Origin: Candidatus Eremiobacteraceae bacterium
GTDB lineage: Bacteria > Vulcanimicrobiota > Vulcanimicrobiia > Eremiobacterales > Eremiobacteraceae
Direction of reading: 5' to 3'
NCBI GenBank assembly: GCA_036511855.1
Contig: DATCBN010000074.1
Coordinates: 1-50,136, forward strand
Length of the DNA stretch: 50,136 nt
How positions within the stretch are numbered: the first letter of the stretch is position 1; every line of letters starts with the position of its first letter. Below, in pieces: positions 17,200 through 25,206 of this stretch. A program made the translations under genes and the position numbers. The notes beneath the pieces were generated by a model. The model made no database searches and was not told where the DNA came from. It worked only from the letters and a program-made list of their open reading frames with translations.

Positions 17200-18246
17200 T
17201 TAAAGCGTTTCGGGTTCATCTCTGGCGACACCGATCAGCAAGCCACTCGGGTTGCCCGGAACGGTGCCGATGGGTGCGCACGTCGGATACTCGACCTCGC
17301 CTGCGACGTTATTCCCGCCATCTGCGTAGAAATAGTGATGCTGTGTGCGGTTGATATCAAACGAAACCGGGTCGCTGGCGCCGAGGGCGCAGGAAGTGGG
17401 CGACCCGAAATCCGGAGGTTCGAACGTGAGCACGTCGCCGCCGCCGGCACCCTCTTGATCTAGCAGGACGACATCTTCATCGTCGGCCGATCGCAAGCCG
17501 CCGGGGAATACAAAGGTCGCGCCGGTTGCGACAAATGAACCACACTCACCGGCCGGACAACTTCCCTTATAAAGGGTGTTAGTACTGTCGTCGAAGTAGA
17601 CGGTGCCGTCTTTTTGCACCGTCAAGAAATAGTCGAACGCGCCGTTGGCGTTTGGAAAGTTGCCGACAAACGTTCCATCTCTGCGCCAGGTCGAGATGGA
17701 ACCGACACTATCAATTATGTCAAAGATGTTGGTCGCTAAAACGGTGCCGTCTTTCGCGACGGTCACGTCGGCCACGAATTGGCTACCATTGGTCAAGTCG
17801 ATATATGTCTTGAACGGCGACGTTGCGCCCCGGCGGAACACGACCACGTCATCGTCGCCGGTATTGGCCACGTAGAGTTCGTGGGTGGATTCCTTCACGA
17901 ACATGCCTTGTGGGTTGGCCAAACCTTTCGTAAGCTGGCCGCACGGGACTTGGCCGGCGAAATTCCCCTTGTAGATGTCGATCAGGTTGTTGTTGAAGTC
18001 GGAGACGTATTCAATGGGACCCGCAGGTGGGCATCTGTTGAAATCCTTGAAGTGAAGACCCGTGTTGAGGTTGACCTTGAGCATTCCCATCGGGCTCAGA
18101 ACCACCGGTATACGCACCATCAGCGAACGCGCGTTGCCTTGCGGGGCTGATGGTTTCGGAGCGATCGCCGAGCCGTTGGAGCAGCCGGCGAGCAGGACCA
18201 ACACCGCGAGCGCGCTCAGAGATTTGGCGGAGATTCGAATGTGCAT
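17200..18246 (-). CDS. Beta-propeller-like lipoprotein, array paralogue 1
   Basis: A 348-residue putative lipoprotein (lipobox LAGC) of an NHL/Vgb-like propeller type; enzyme or ligand unknown. Blade-like repeats include IEYVSDFNNNLIDIYKGNFA, HELYVANTGDDDVVVFRRGA, VTVAKDGTVLATNIF and DYFLTVQKDGTVYFDDSTN. Six cysteines besides the lipobox are conserved through the family: NRCPPAG, VPCGQ, SCPAGEC (two), TSCALG and YPTCAPIG. It ends PETL. GAGGAG precedes the ATG. It is very close to paralogue 2 at 18309-19355, suggesting the most recent duplication of the array. A surface-exposed role in binding or adhesion is a guess. Confidence 0.8.
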   Translation of the reverse strand: MHIRISAKSLSALAVLVLLAGCSNGSAIAPKPSAPQGNARSLMVRIPVVLSPMGMLKVNLNTGLHFKDFNRCPPAGPIEYVSDFNNNLIDIYKGNFAGQVPCGQLTKGLANPQGMFVKESTHELYVANTGDDDVVVFRRGATSPFKTYIDLTNGSQFVADVTVAKDGTVLATNIFDIIDSVGSISTWRRDGTFVGNFPNANGAFDYFLTVQKDGTVYFDDSTNTLYKGSCPAGECGSFVATGATFVFPGGLRSADDEDVVLLDQEGAGGGDVLTFEPPDFGSPTSCALGASDPVSFDINRTQHHYFYADGGNNVAGEVEYPTCAPIGTVPGNPSGLLIGVARDEPETL

Positions 18247-18308
18247 TGGATGCTCTCCTCAACTTTAGATGAGCCGCGAACAGCGAATATCCGGGCTCAC
18301 CCTACTGC

Positions 18309-19355
18309 TTAAAGCGTTTCGGGTTCATCTCTGGCGACACCGACCAGCACGCCGCTCGTGTTGCCCGGCACGGTGCCAATGAGTGCGCAACTCGGATAGT
18401 CAATCTCGACCGCAATGTTATTTGGGGCGTCAGTATAGAAGTAGTGATGTTGTGTCCGATTGATATCGAACGAAACTGGGTCGCCGGCGCCGATGGCGCA
18501 TGAGGTGGGGGATCCGAAATCCGGAGGCTCGTAGGTGAGAACGTCTCCACCGCCGGCGCCCTCTTGATCTTGGAGGACGACATCGTCCCCGTCAGCCGAC
18601 CGCACGCCGCCGGGGAAAACAAATTTCGCACCGGTTGCAACGAATGAACCGCAAGCGCCGGCTGGGCAACTCCCCTTATATAGGTTGGGCGTGTTGTCGT
18701 CGAAGTAGACCGTGCCATCCTTTTGGACTGTCAGAAAGTAGTCTAAAGCGCCGTTCGGATTTGGAAAGTTACCGACGAACGCTCCGTCTTTATGCCATGT
18801 TGAGAGCGATCCTACGTTGAAGCCGACGTCGACGATGTTTGTCGCCATGACGGTGCCGTCTTTTGCAACTGTGACGTCGACGGGAAGTTGACCGCCGGCG
18901 GTCGAGTCGATGTACGTCTTGAACGGCGACGTCGCACCTCTGCGGAATACCACCACGTCGTGGTCGTTTGTATTGGCCACATACAGTTCGTGCGTGGATT
19001 CTTTCACAAACATGCCCTGCGGGTTGAGCAATCCGCTCGTAAGCCGGCCGCATGGGGTCTGCCCCGCGAAATTCCCTTTGTAGATGTCGATGACGTTGTC
19101 GTTGAAGTCGGAAATGTATTCGATGGGACCCGCCGGCGGACACCTGTTGAAGTCCATGAAGCGCTGGCCCGAGTTGAAATTGACTCTGAGCATGCCTATC
19201 GGGCTCAGAACCACCGGTATACGACCCATCAGCGTACGCGCGTGGCCTTGCGGGACTGATGGTTTCGGCGCGATCGCCGAGCCGTTGGAGCAGCCTACAA
19301 GAAATACAAGCGCCACCGCTGTGCTCAACGCTCGAATCGGGGTGCGGGTAACCAT
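18309..19355 (-). CDS. Beta-propeller-like lipoprotein, array paralogue 2
   Basis: 348 residues when started at ATG 19355, which follows CGAGGGGAG and begins the signal peptide MVTRTPIRALSTAVALVFLV with lipobox VGC; the frame is open 33 nt further upstream without a ribosome binding site. It matches paralogue 1 over its full length, including MFVKESTHELYVAN and GGVRSADGDDVVLQDQEGAG. The six family cysteines are present (NRCPPAG, TPCGR, SCPAGAC, TSCAIG, YPSCALIG). The 62-bp gap to paralogue 1 holds nothing but the next gene's ribosome binding site. Confidence 0.8.
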   Translation of the reverse strand: MVTRTPIRALSTAVALVFLVGCSNGSAIAPKPSVPQGHARTLMGRIPVVLSPIGMLRVNFNSGQRFMDFNRCPPAGPIEYISDFNDNVIDIYKGNFAGQTPCGRLTSGLLNPQGMFVKESTHELYVANTNDHDVVVFRRGATSPFKTYIDSTAGGQLPVDVTVAKDGTVMATNIVDVGFNVGSLSTWHKDGAFVGNFPNPNGALDYFLTVQKDGTVYFDDNTPNLYKGSCPAGACGSFVATGAKFVFPGGVRSADGDDVVLQDQEGAGGGDVLTYEPPDFGSPTSCAIGAGDPVSFDINRTQHHYFYTDAPNNIAVEIDYPSCALIGTVPGNTSGVLVGVARDEPETL

Positions 19356-19404
19356 GTGATATCTCCCCTCGAATACGATAAAAAACAACGTCGACTATGT
19401 GAAG

Positions 19405-19430
19405 TAGTAGGGCGAGCAACGCTCGCCCTA
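19405..19430. repeat. Palindromic repeat hairpin, GGGCGAGC variant
   Basis: TAGTA, then GGGCGAGC-AAC-GCTCGCCC, then TA. The arm change A to G is matched by the T to C change in the other arm, so pairing is kept. It lies between array paralogues 2 and 3. Confidence 0.8.
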
Positions 19431-19461
19431 CCGCCGGAATAACGAGATACGTTACGTCGCG

Positions 19462-20505
19462 TTAGTTCAACGTCTCGGGATAGTCCTTGGCCATGCCAAT
19501 CGGCAGACCGCTGGAATTTCCCGGAACCGTGCCGATAGGAGCACAACCCGGATAGCCCAACTCTGTACCTTGGTTCAGGCCTGCGTCGGCGATGAACGCG
19601 TGGTGTTGCTTGTGATTGATGTCGAAGCTTACGGGATCGACTCCGCCGACGGAGCATGAATCACCGCTCGTGAAACTCGGGGGTTCGTAGGTGATCAACG
19701 CGCCGCCGCCTGAAGCGCTCTGGTCATCCAGGACGAGATCTTCATCGTCCGCCGAACGTAGGCCGCCCGGGAACGCGAACGTCGCGCCTGTGTTTGAGAA
19801 CGAACCGCAAGTGCCCGCGGAGCAGCTGCCCACGTACAACGCGAACGTGTTGTCGTCGTAGTACAGGGTGCCGTCTTTTTGAATCGTCAAGAAATAAGAA
19901 TTGGCACCGGCTTGGTTCGGGATGTTGCCGATGAATGTGCCATCTTTTTTCCACGACGAGATCGACCCGGCGCAGGAGCCGCCGAAGATGTTGGTCGCGT
20001 AGATGTAGCCGTCGAGCGAGACCGTAACGTCAACTGGGAATTGGCCGCTGCAATTCGGGTCGGTGTACGTCTTGAACGGCGCCTTTCCGCCTCTGTGGAA
20101 GGCGACGACATTGCCGGCGCCGGTGTTGGCCACGTAGAGAACGTGGCGCCGGACGATCATTCCTTGCGGATTGACCACGCCTGTGAGTTGTCCGCACGGA
20201 GCCTGGCCTGCGAACGGCACCTTGTAGATGTTGATCGTGCTTGCGTTGAAGTCCGACATGTAGACGATGGGACCCGCAGCGGGGCAGGCGTTGAAGCTCG
20301 CTTTGCGGTTGGGCGTGCCGAGCTGACGCAGCTTCAGCATTCCGACGGGGTTCAAAACGGTCGGAACCCGGCCGCTCATCGCCTGGAAGTGATGACTCTG
20401 CATCGTTGAGGATGTCGGAGCGATCGCCGAGCCGCTTGAGCAGCCGGCAAGGAGTGCCAACGCTGCCGCCGCGCTCAGCAATTTGACTGAGGTTGGAATA
20501 CGCAT
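19462..20505 (-). CDS. Beta-propeller-like lipoprotein, array paralogue 3 (extra-cysteine subtype)
   Basis: 347 residues, signal peptide MRIPTSVKLLSAAAALALLA with lipobox LAGC; AGGAGAGC precedes the ATG. It has the family blades (GPIVYMSDFNASTINIYKV, VLYVANTGAGNVVAFHRGG, SISSWKKDGTFIGNIPNQA) and the common cysteines (NACPAAG, APCGQ, SCSAGTC, DSCSVG, YPGCAPIG). Two additional cysteines occur in one blade, in DPNCSGQF and FGGSCAGS; only paralogue 7 shares them. It ends PETLN. Function unknown. Confidence 0.8.
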   Translation of the reverse strand: MRIPTSVKLLSAAAALALLAGCSSGSAIAPTSSTMQSHHFQAMSGRVPTVLNPVGMLKLRQLGTPNRKASFNACPAAGPIVYMSDFNASTINIYKVPFAGQAPCGQLTGVVNPQGMIVRRHVLYVANTGAGNVVAFHRGGKAPFKTYTDPNCSGQFPVDVTVSLDGYIYATNIFGGSCAGSISSWKKDGTFIGNIPNQAGANSYFLTIQKDGTLYYDDNTFALYVGSCSAGTCGSFSNTGATFAFPGGLRSADDEDLVLDDQSASGGGALITYEPPSFTSGDSCSVGGVDPVSFDINHKQHHAFIADAGLNQGTELGYPGCAPIGTVPGNSSGLPIGMAKDYPETLN

Positions 20506-20627
20506 TTGGAAGCTCTCCTCGACATTGTGCGAGTTACCAAAGGGGAAAACCCCGCGTACCTTTACGCCGGAGTTTCCCGACTGCGCTCCGATGTAGGCAT
20601 GTCCCTCTAGGTCTCGGACGAAGAAGG

Positions 20628-20649
20628 CAAGGCAAGCAGTGCTTGCCCA
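20628..20649. repeat. Degenerate palindromic repeat copy
   Basis: AGGCAAGC-AGT-GCTTGCCC, a copy with one mismatched arm base and no recognisable TAGTAC end, in the gap between array paralogues 3 and 4. The remainder of this gap on the minus strand forms the 5' leader of paralogue 3, GC-rich and possibly structured. Confidence 0.6.
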
Positions 20650-20664
20650 CGCACTAACGAGTCG

Positions 20665-21720
20665 TTACAGCGATTCGGGCGCGTCGACCGCGGCTCCAAT
20701 CGGAAGGCCGCCCGAATTACCGGGAACGGTGCCGATCGGCGCGCACGACGGGTACGAAATTTCGCCCCCAACGTCGTTGATAGCGTCGGCGTAGAAGACG
20801 TGCTGCTGTGTTTTGTTTATGTCCATGGCATCCGGGTCGCCGCCGCCGATGGCGCACGACACGCCGGTCGGAAACGATTCATAGGTGATCAGCGCGCCGC
20901 CGCCGGGAGCGTTCTGATCGATCTGCACGACGTCTTCGCCGTCAGCCGATCGAAGGCCACCGGGAAATGCGGTCGTCGCACCGGTCGAGGTGAATGTGCC
21001 GCACGCGCCGTTCGGGCAGCTCCCCGTCCACAAAAGTCCGGCATCGGACGTGTTGTCGATGTCGTTATAATAAAGTGTGCCGTCTTTTTGCGCGGTCACG
21101 TCCAGGCCCTCAAAACTGTTGGGCATCGGAAAGTTGCCGACGAATGCGCCGCCCTTGTGCCAGGTTGAGATGGACCCCGCTTCGTTGAAGTTCGCTTGAA
21201 AGATGTTAGCCGCGATGACGGTGCCGTCTTTTGCGACGGTGACGTCGTCCGGATTTTGCAAACCCGGATCGGTGTACTGCTTGAACGGCGTCTTCGCGCC
21301 GCGATGGAACACGAGGATGTTGTGCCCGCCGGTGTTGGCCACGTAGAGATCGTGTGTGGAACCCAGCACGAACATGCCTTGCGGCTGGACCATGCCGCCG
21401 GGGGACAACTGGCCGCATGGCGCTTGACCCGCGAACTTGCCTCTGTAGATATTGACGACGTTGTTGCTGAAGTCGGAAATGTATTCGATGTTGCCTGAAG
21501 CTGGGCACCTATCGAAGCTTGTGAAATGATGGCCTGCATTGAGGTTGATCCTGAGCATGGCGAGTGTACCCAACGCAACTGGTATGCGGCCCATCAATGA
21601 ATGCACGCGACCTTGCGCCCCGAACGGCTGGGAAGCAATGGTTGAATTGGCGGAGCAGCCCGCGAGGATCGCTAACGCCGCCGCCGCGCTTAGCGCTTGA
21701 AGCGGGGTGAGGATACGCAT
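20665..21720 (-). CDS. Beta-propeller-like lipoprotein, array paralogue 4
   Basis: 351 residues, signal peptide MRILTPLQALSAAAALAILA, lipobox LAGC, with GAGGGGAG before the ATG. Blades include GNIEYISDFSNNVVNIYRG, DLYVANTGGHNILVFHRGA and GTLYYNDIDNTSDAGLLWTG. The six family cysteines are kept (DRCPASG, APCGQ, SCPNGAC, VSCAIG, YPSCAPIG). It shares with paralogue 5 the longer loop containing WTGSCP and the NDIDxT motif, so these two form a subgroup. Ends APESL. Confidence 0.8.
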   Translation of the reverse strand: MRILTPLQALSAAAALAILAGCSANSTIASQPFGAQGRVHSLMGRIPVALGTLAMLRINLNAGHHFTSFDRCPASGNIEYISDFSNNVVNIYRGKFAGQAPCGQLSPGGMVQPQGMFVLGSTHDLYVANTGGHNILVFHRGAKTPFKQYTDPGLQNPDDVTVAKDGTVIAANIFQANFNEAGSISTWHKGGAFVGNFPMPNSFEGLDVTAQKDGTLYYNDIDNTSDAGLLWTGSCPNGACGTFTSTGATTAFPGGLRSADGEDVVQIDQNAPGGGALITYESFPTGVSCAIGGGDPDAMDINKTQQHVFYADAINDVGGEISYPSCAPIGTVPGNSGGLPIGAAVDAPESL

Positions 21721-21802
21721 TGGAATTCTCCCCTCGACGGTTACGAGAAATGGCCGTCGATTTGCGCGGCGGTTATGGCGGAATCCTCTCCGGCGGGGAA
21801 AT

Positions 21803-21885
21803 GGGCAAGCGATGCTTGCCCTAGTACGGCTTGCCCTAGTACGGCTTGCCCTGGTACGGCTCGCCTTGAACGGCTTGCCCTAATT
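21803..21885. repeat. One palindromic hairpin followed by four progressively decayed half copies
   Basis: A full hairpin GGGCAAGC-GAT-GCTTGCCC with TAGTAC (21803-21827) is followed by successive half units GGCTTGCCCTAGTAC, GGCTTGCCCTGGTAC, GGCTCGCCTTGAAC and GGCTTGCCCTAATTA, each 14-15 nt. It looks like slippage or stepwise tandem duplication of the 3' half with mutation. It lies between array paralogue 4 and the first EXORDIUM-like gene. Confidence 0.85.
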
Positions 21886-21894
21886 AACGAACGA

Positions 21895-22818
21895 CTACGG
21901 TGAGCTAAGCACGCAAGCGCTTGCGGCGTTGCTCCACAGGGGTTGCACCGCGAACGTGCCGGTTCTTAGAACGGTGTTGCCGAGACCCTGCCATGCGCAG
22001 ATGTCGCCGATCTCACCGAACGAGTTGTTGTACCAGCCGCTGGCGGGTCGCGGATCGGTCTGGCTCTCCGCGAGTTCGTGGCCTTCCACGATGCTGACGC
22101 CATCCAAGATTCCCGGCTGACCCGGGTTGACGAAGTTCTCGCCGCAGTTCTGGCCGGCATCGGTCATGTACGGGATGTTCGAGAATGAGATGATCCCGTC
22201 GGGCGTGGTCGTAGCGTCGTGATACGCGCAGAATTGTGAACCAAATCCAGGCGTGTTGTGGTTGTGCGGCGTGGCGACGACATACGAAGCGTTCTTCCTG
22301 TATCCGAAGTGCGCTTCGGCGGCAGCGGCCTCGGTTGCTACTTGCGCATCGCTCGGGCTGGCCGGCACGGACGAGGGATCGACCCATGTGCCTTTGAGCT
22401 GTCCGGACGGATTCTGGATCTTGTGCTGCACGCCGCCGACGATCTCGTAGTATTGATGATCGGTGTTCAGCCACGCGCCCTTGCCGACGCCCTTAAGGAA
22501 GTTGGTCATGTAGGCTTGTTCGCCTGACGGGTCGCTGCCCGAGACGTTGAATCCCCAGTACACGACGAAGATGCTGGGCGTGCGCTGGATCAAGCCCCCG
22601 TTGTAATGAAGCGTTTGCGGGGCGTCCAACATCGGGCCACGTGAGAATGCCGTGCGCATGTAGATTCTGGAACCGTTTTGCGCCATCGGTGCGCCGGCCG
22701 CGTGTACCGACTGCGTGCCGGCATGCTGCAGCGACGGCACAGAGCTGCCGTTGCCGCTGCACGCCGCAAGCGCAACCGCCGCGAGTCCGACGATGGCGAG
22801 TTTGAGTTTGTGCTGCAT
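21895..22818 (-). CDS. EXORDIUM/PHI-1-like or HExxE-motif secreted lipoprotein, copy 1
   Basis: 307 residues. Signal peptide MQHKLKLAIVGLAAVALAAC with lipobox AAC. Conserved blocks: TPSIFVVYWGFNVSGSDPSG near the N-terminus, SYVVATPHNHN, then QFCAYHD, and GVSIVEGHELAESQTDPRPA with GEIGDICAWQG. The HELAE...DP...WYNN...EIGDIC order recalls plant EXORDIUM/phosphate-induced-1 proteins (HELAE...NP...WY...EIGDLC); a metallopeptidase-like site is another possibility, but HExxE is not the HExxH zincin motif. Four mature cysteines are conserved with copy 2. It lies inside the propeller-lipoprotein array on the same strand. Function uncertain. Confidence 0.75.
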   Translation of the reverse strand: MQHKLKLAIVGLAAVALAACSGNGSSVPSLQHAGTQSVHAAGAPMAQNGSRIYMRTAFSRGPMLDAPQTLHYNGGLIQRTPSIFVVYWGFNVSGSDPSGEQAYMTNFLKGVGKGAWLNTDHQYYEIVGGVQHKIQNPSGQLKGTWVDPSSVPASPSDAQVATEAAAAEAHFGYRKNASYVVATPHNHNTPGFGSQFCAYHDATTTPDGIISFSNIPYMTDAGQNCGENFVNPGQPGILDGVSIVEGHELAESQTDPRPASGWYNNSFGEIGDICAWQGLGNTVLRTGTFAVQPLWSNAASACVLSSP

Positions 22819-22865
22819 GATCGGGGTCTTCTCTCTTCCTTAACAAGTGAGCGTGTAGGTGTCGT

Positions 22866-22900
22866 GCAAAGAGCCCGCTGTTTAAAGGCGGGCTCTTTGC
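22866..22900 (-). terminator. Stem-loop terminator between the two EXORDIUM-like genes
   Basis: A perfect 13-bp stem GCAAAGAGCCCGC / GCGGGCTCTTTGC with a 9-nt loop, some 30 nt downstream of the stop of copy 2 on the minus strand. It lacks a long U tract after the stem, so its strength is uncertain. Confidence 0.6.
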
Positions 22901-22928
22901 GTTACCGTGAACTCACGGAGCGATCAGA

Positions 22929-23870
22929 TTACGGGGTGTGCAGTGTGCACGTCGAGGTCTTGTTGCTCCAGAGCGGCTGCATCGCGAATTTGCCTGTGGA
23001 GATGGTGATGTTGCCAAGACCCTGCCACGCGCAGATGTCGCCGATTTCGCCGTAGTTGTTATTGTACCAAGCGGTGGCGAGGCCTACTTCCGGATCGGTC
23101 TGTGACTCGGCTTCTTCGTGACCGGTGACGATGCTCACGCCGTCGAGAATTCCAGAGCTACCCGGGTTGACCGAGTTCTCGCCGCAGTTTCCACCAGCGT
23201 CGGTCATGTAAGGGATGTTCGAATAGGAGATTTCGCCGCCGTTGGAAGCGGTGGGGCTGTGGTAGGCGCAGTATTGCGTGCCGAAGCCCGACGAGTTGTG
23301 GTTGTGCGGCGTCGCGACCATGTAGTTGGCATTCTTGTTATAGCCGAAATGCGATTCAGCAGAGGCTGCTTCGGCGCGGATCTGGGCATCGGTGGGCGAC
23401 GACGGTACCGATGACGAGTCGACCCAGGTGCCTTTGAGCTGTCCTGTCGGATTCTTGATCTTTTGATTGACGCCGGCCTTGGTTTGGTAGTACTGCTTGT
23501 CGGTGGCCAACCACGTGCTGCCGCCGAGTCCGTTGAAGAGCGCCGTCATGTATGCTTGTTCGCCGGACGGGTCGCTGCCGGAGACGTTGAATCCCCAGAA
23601 TACGATGTAAATCGCAGGTGTGCGTTCGACCGGGCCACCGAAGTATTGCAGCGTCTGCGGGGCATCCGATGTCGGGCCTTGCGAGTTGCGCGTGCGCATG
23701 ATGTGCACTTTGCTGAGGTCGATGCCTGCTTGTGACATCGATCCGCCGGTGTGACCGATCGACTGCGTGCCCGAATGTTGTAGCGTCGGCATCGAGCTGC
23801 TGTTTCCGCTGCAGGCAGTCATCGCCAAAGCGACGAGTCCTACGGCCGCTACTTTGAGTGTGTGCGACAT
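22929..23870 (-). CDS. EXORDIUM/PHI-1-like or HExxE-motif secreted lipoprotein, copy 2
   Basis: 313 residues when started at ATG 23870, which begins a normal signal peptide (MSHTLKVAAVGLVALAMTAC); an ATG 108 nt upstream is in frame but the added segment is not signal-like. AGGAGG lies about 12 nt before the start, slightly far. The protein aligns with copy 1 throughout: TPAIYIVFWGFNVSGSDPSG, YMVATPHNHN, QYCAYH, GVSIVTGHEEAESQTDP and GEIGDICAWQG. The motif here is HEEAE. Cysteines in QYCAYH, GGNCGEN, DICAW and STCTLH match copy 1. Probably a duplicated pair with related roles. Confidence 0.75.
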   Translation of the reverse strand: MSHTLKVAAVGLVALAMTACSGNSSSMPTLQHSGTQSIGHTGGSMSQAGIDLSKVHIMRTRNSQGPTSDAPQTLQYFGGPVERTPAIYIVFWGFNVSGSDPSGEQAYMTALFNGLGGSTWLATDKQYYQTKAGVNQKIKNPTGQLKGTWVDSSSVPSSPTDAQIRAEAASAESHFGYNKNANYMVATPHNHNSSGFGTQYCAYHSPTASNGGEISYSNIPYMTDAGGNCGENSVNPGSSGILDGVSIVTGHEEAESQTDPEVGLATAWYNNNYGEIGDICAWQGLGNITISTGKFAMQPLWSNKTSTCTLHTP

Positions 23871-24074
23871 ACTAAGATTGATCCTCCTCACGAGATGAAA
23901 ACTCGGGTGGTGCGTGGACTTTGGATTCGCGTGAATTACATTTGGGCCAACGCATCCCCTTCGCATATGCGAAACCATATGCTATACGATGTGCAGCAGA
24001 ATCTTTTCAGCGTTTTTGGAAGAAAAATTATCATGCGGCCGAACAATATGAGACGACCGAATCTTGACAAATAG

Positions 24075-25121
24075 CTAGAGCGGTTCGTGCGGATCGGATG
24101 CTGCGCCAATCGGTAAAGCGCCAGCTTGCATTGGAACCGTGCCGATGGCTGCGCACGTCGGATACTTGATCTCGCCGCCTACTCCACCGGCATCTCCGTA
24201 AAACAAATGTTTCTCAGACTTGTTTATGTCCATGCCTATTGGGCCGACGATGCCGTTGCCGATGATGACGCAGAACGTGAAATTCGGAAACGATTGGAAT
24301 GTGGTCACGGTGAGCAATATCTGATCGACCTGAACCACCGCTTCACTTTGCGCTGAACGCAGCCCGCCGGGAAATACGCTGACCGCGCCGGTCGACGTGA
24401 ACTTGCCACATACGCCCGCCGGACAACTGCCCGTCCATAAAAGGCCCTGGCCCAAAGTGGCGTCGATGTCGTTGTAGTACAACGTGCCATCCGCTTGCAC
24501 GGTGAGGAACAGTCCTTCCAGGTCGTGGACCATCGGGTAATTGCCGACGAAGGTTCCGCTTTTCGTCCAAGTCGAGATCGAGCCCGCGGCGCTGCCGTCT
24601 TGCTTCAATAGGTTGGACGCGATCACGGTTTTATCGTGGGCCACGGTGACGTCGACCGGATATTGTCCGGTCGGATCGGTATACGTGGTGAAATGCGTCG
24701 TTGCGCCTCTGTGGAACACGAGGATGTTGCCGGCGCCCGTATTGGCAACGTAAAGATTGCCGTTGGGCCCGACAAAGAGCCCTTGCGGACTTTGCAACGT
24801 CTCGGCGATTTGACCGCAGGCGGCTTGACCCGCGAATTTGCCGGCAAATATCTCGACGACATTGTTGTTGAAGTCGGAGATGTATTCGATGGGACCCGCG
24901 GCGGGGCACGTATCGAAACCTTTGAAATGATGGCCGACGGTCGGATGGACGCTGAGCATGCCGAGCGGCCCCACGGCCGCGGGAATGCGGGTCATCGGTG
25001 ATCGCACGACGCTTTGCTGCACGTACGGTTTCGGCGTGAACGCCGGTCCGCCGGCGCAACCGGAAAGCAGCGTTAGCGTTGCGGCTGCAGTCAGAACGAG
25101 TGCCGGGATTGCAGGACGCAT
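24075..25121 (-). CDS. Beta-propeller-like lipoprotein, array paralogue 5
   Basis: 348 residues from ATG 25121, preceded by CGGAGTCTTGAA; an open frame continues 147 nt upstream but it overlaps the end of paralogue 6 and is Arg-rich. Signal peptide MRPAIPALVLTAAATLTLLS, lipobox SGC. Blades include IEYISDFNNNVVEIFAGKFA, LYVANTGAGNILVFHRGA and SISTWTKSGTFVGNYPMVHD. The six cysteines are kept (DTCPAAG, AACGQ, SCPAGVC, FCVIIG, YPTCAAIG). Shares the WTGSCP loop with paralogue 4. Ends PHEPL. The 204 bp upstream of the stop (23871-24074) show AT-rich sequence and no convincing gene. Confidence 0.8.
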   Translation of the reverse strand: MRPAIPALVLTAAATLTLLSGCAGGPAFTPKPYVQQSVVRSPMTRIPAAVGPLGMLSVHPTVGHHFKGFDTCPAAGPIEYISDFNNNVVEIFAGKFAGQAACGQIAETLQSPQGLFVGPNGNLYVANTGAGNILVFHRGATTHFTTYTDPTGQYPVDVTVAHDKTVIASNLLKQDGSAAGSISTWTKSGTFVGNYPMVHDLEGLFLTVQADGTLYYNDIDATLGQGLLWTGSCPAGVCGKFTSTGAVSVFPGGLRSAQSEAVVQVDQILLTVTTFQSFPNFTFCVIIGNGIVGPIGMDINKSEKHLFYGDAGGVGGEIKYPTCAAIGTVPMQAGALPIGAASDPHEPL

Positions 25122-25145
25122 TTCAAGACTCCGGTCGATACAGAA

Positions 25146-25175
25146 GCGGGGCGGACGCCGTAGCGTTCGCCCCGC
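25146..25175 (-). terminator. Stem-loop terminator after array paralogue 6
   Basis: GCGGGGCGGACGC / GCGTTCGCCCCGC, a 13-bp stem with one G-U pair and loop CGTA, about 30 nt downstream of the stop at 25207 on the minus strand and just upstream of the paralogue 5 start. Only a weak U-rich tail follows. Confidence 0.55.
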
Positions 25176-25206
25176 GTGTCGATGACTGAATCGACGGTTT
25201 GTTCCT

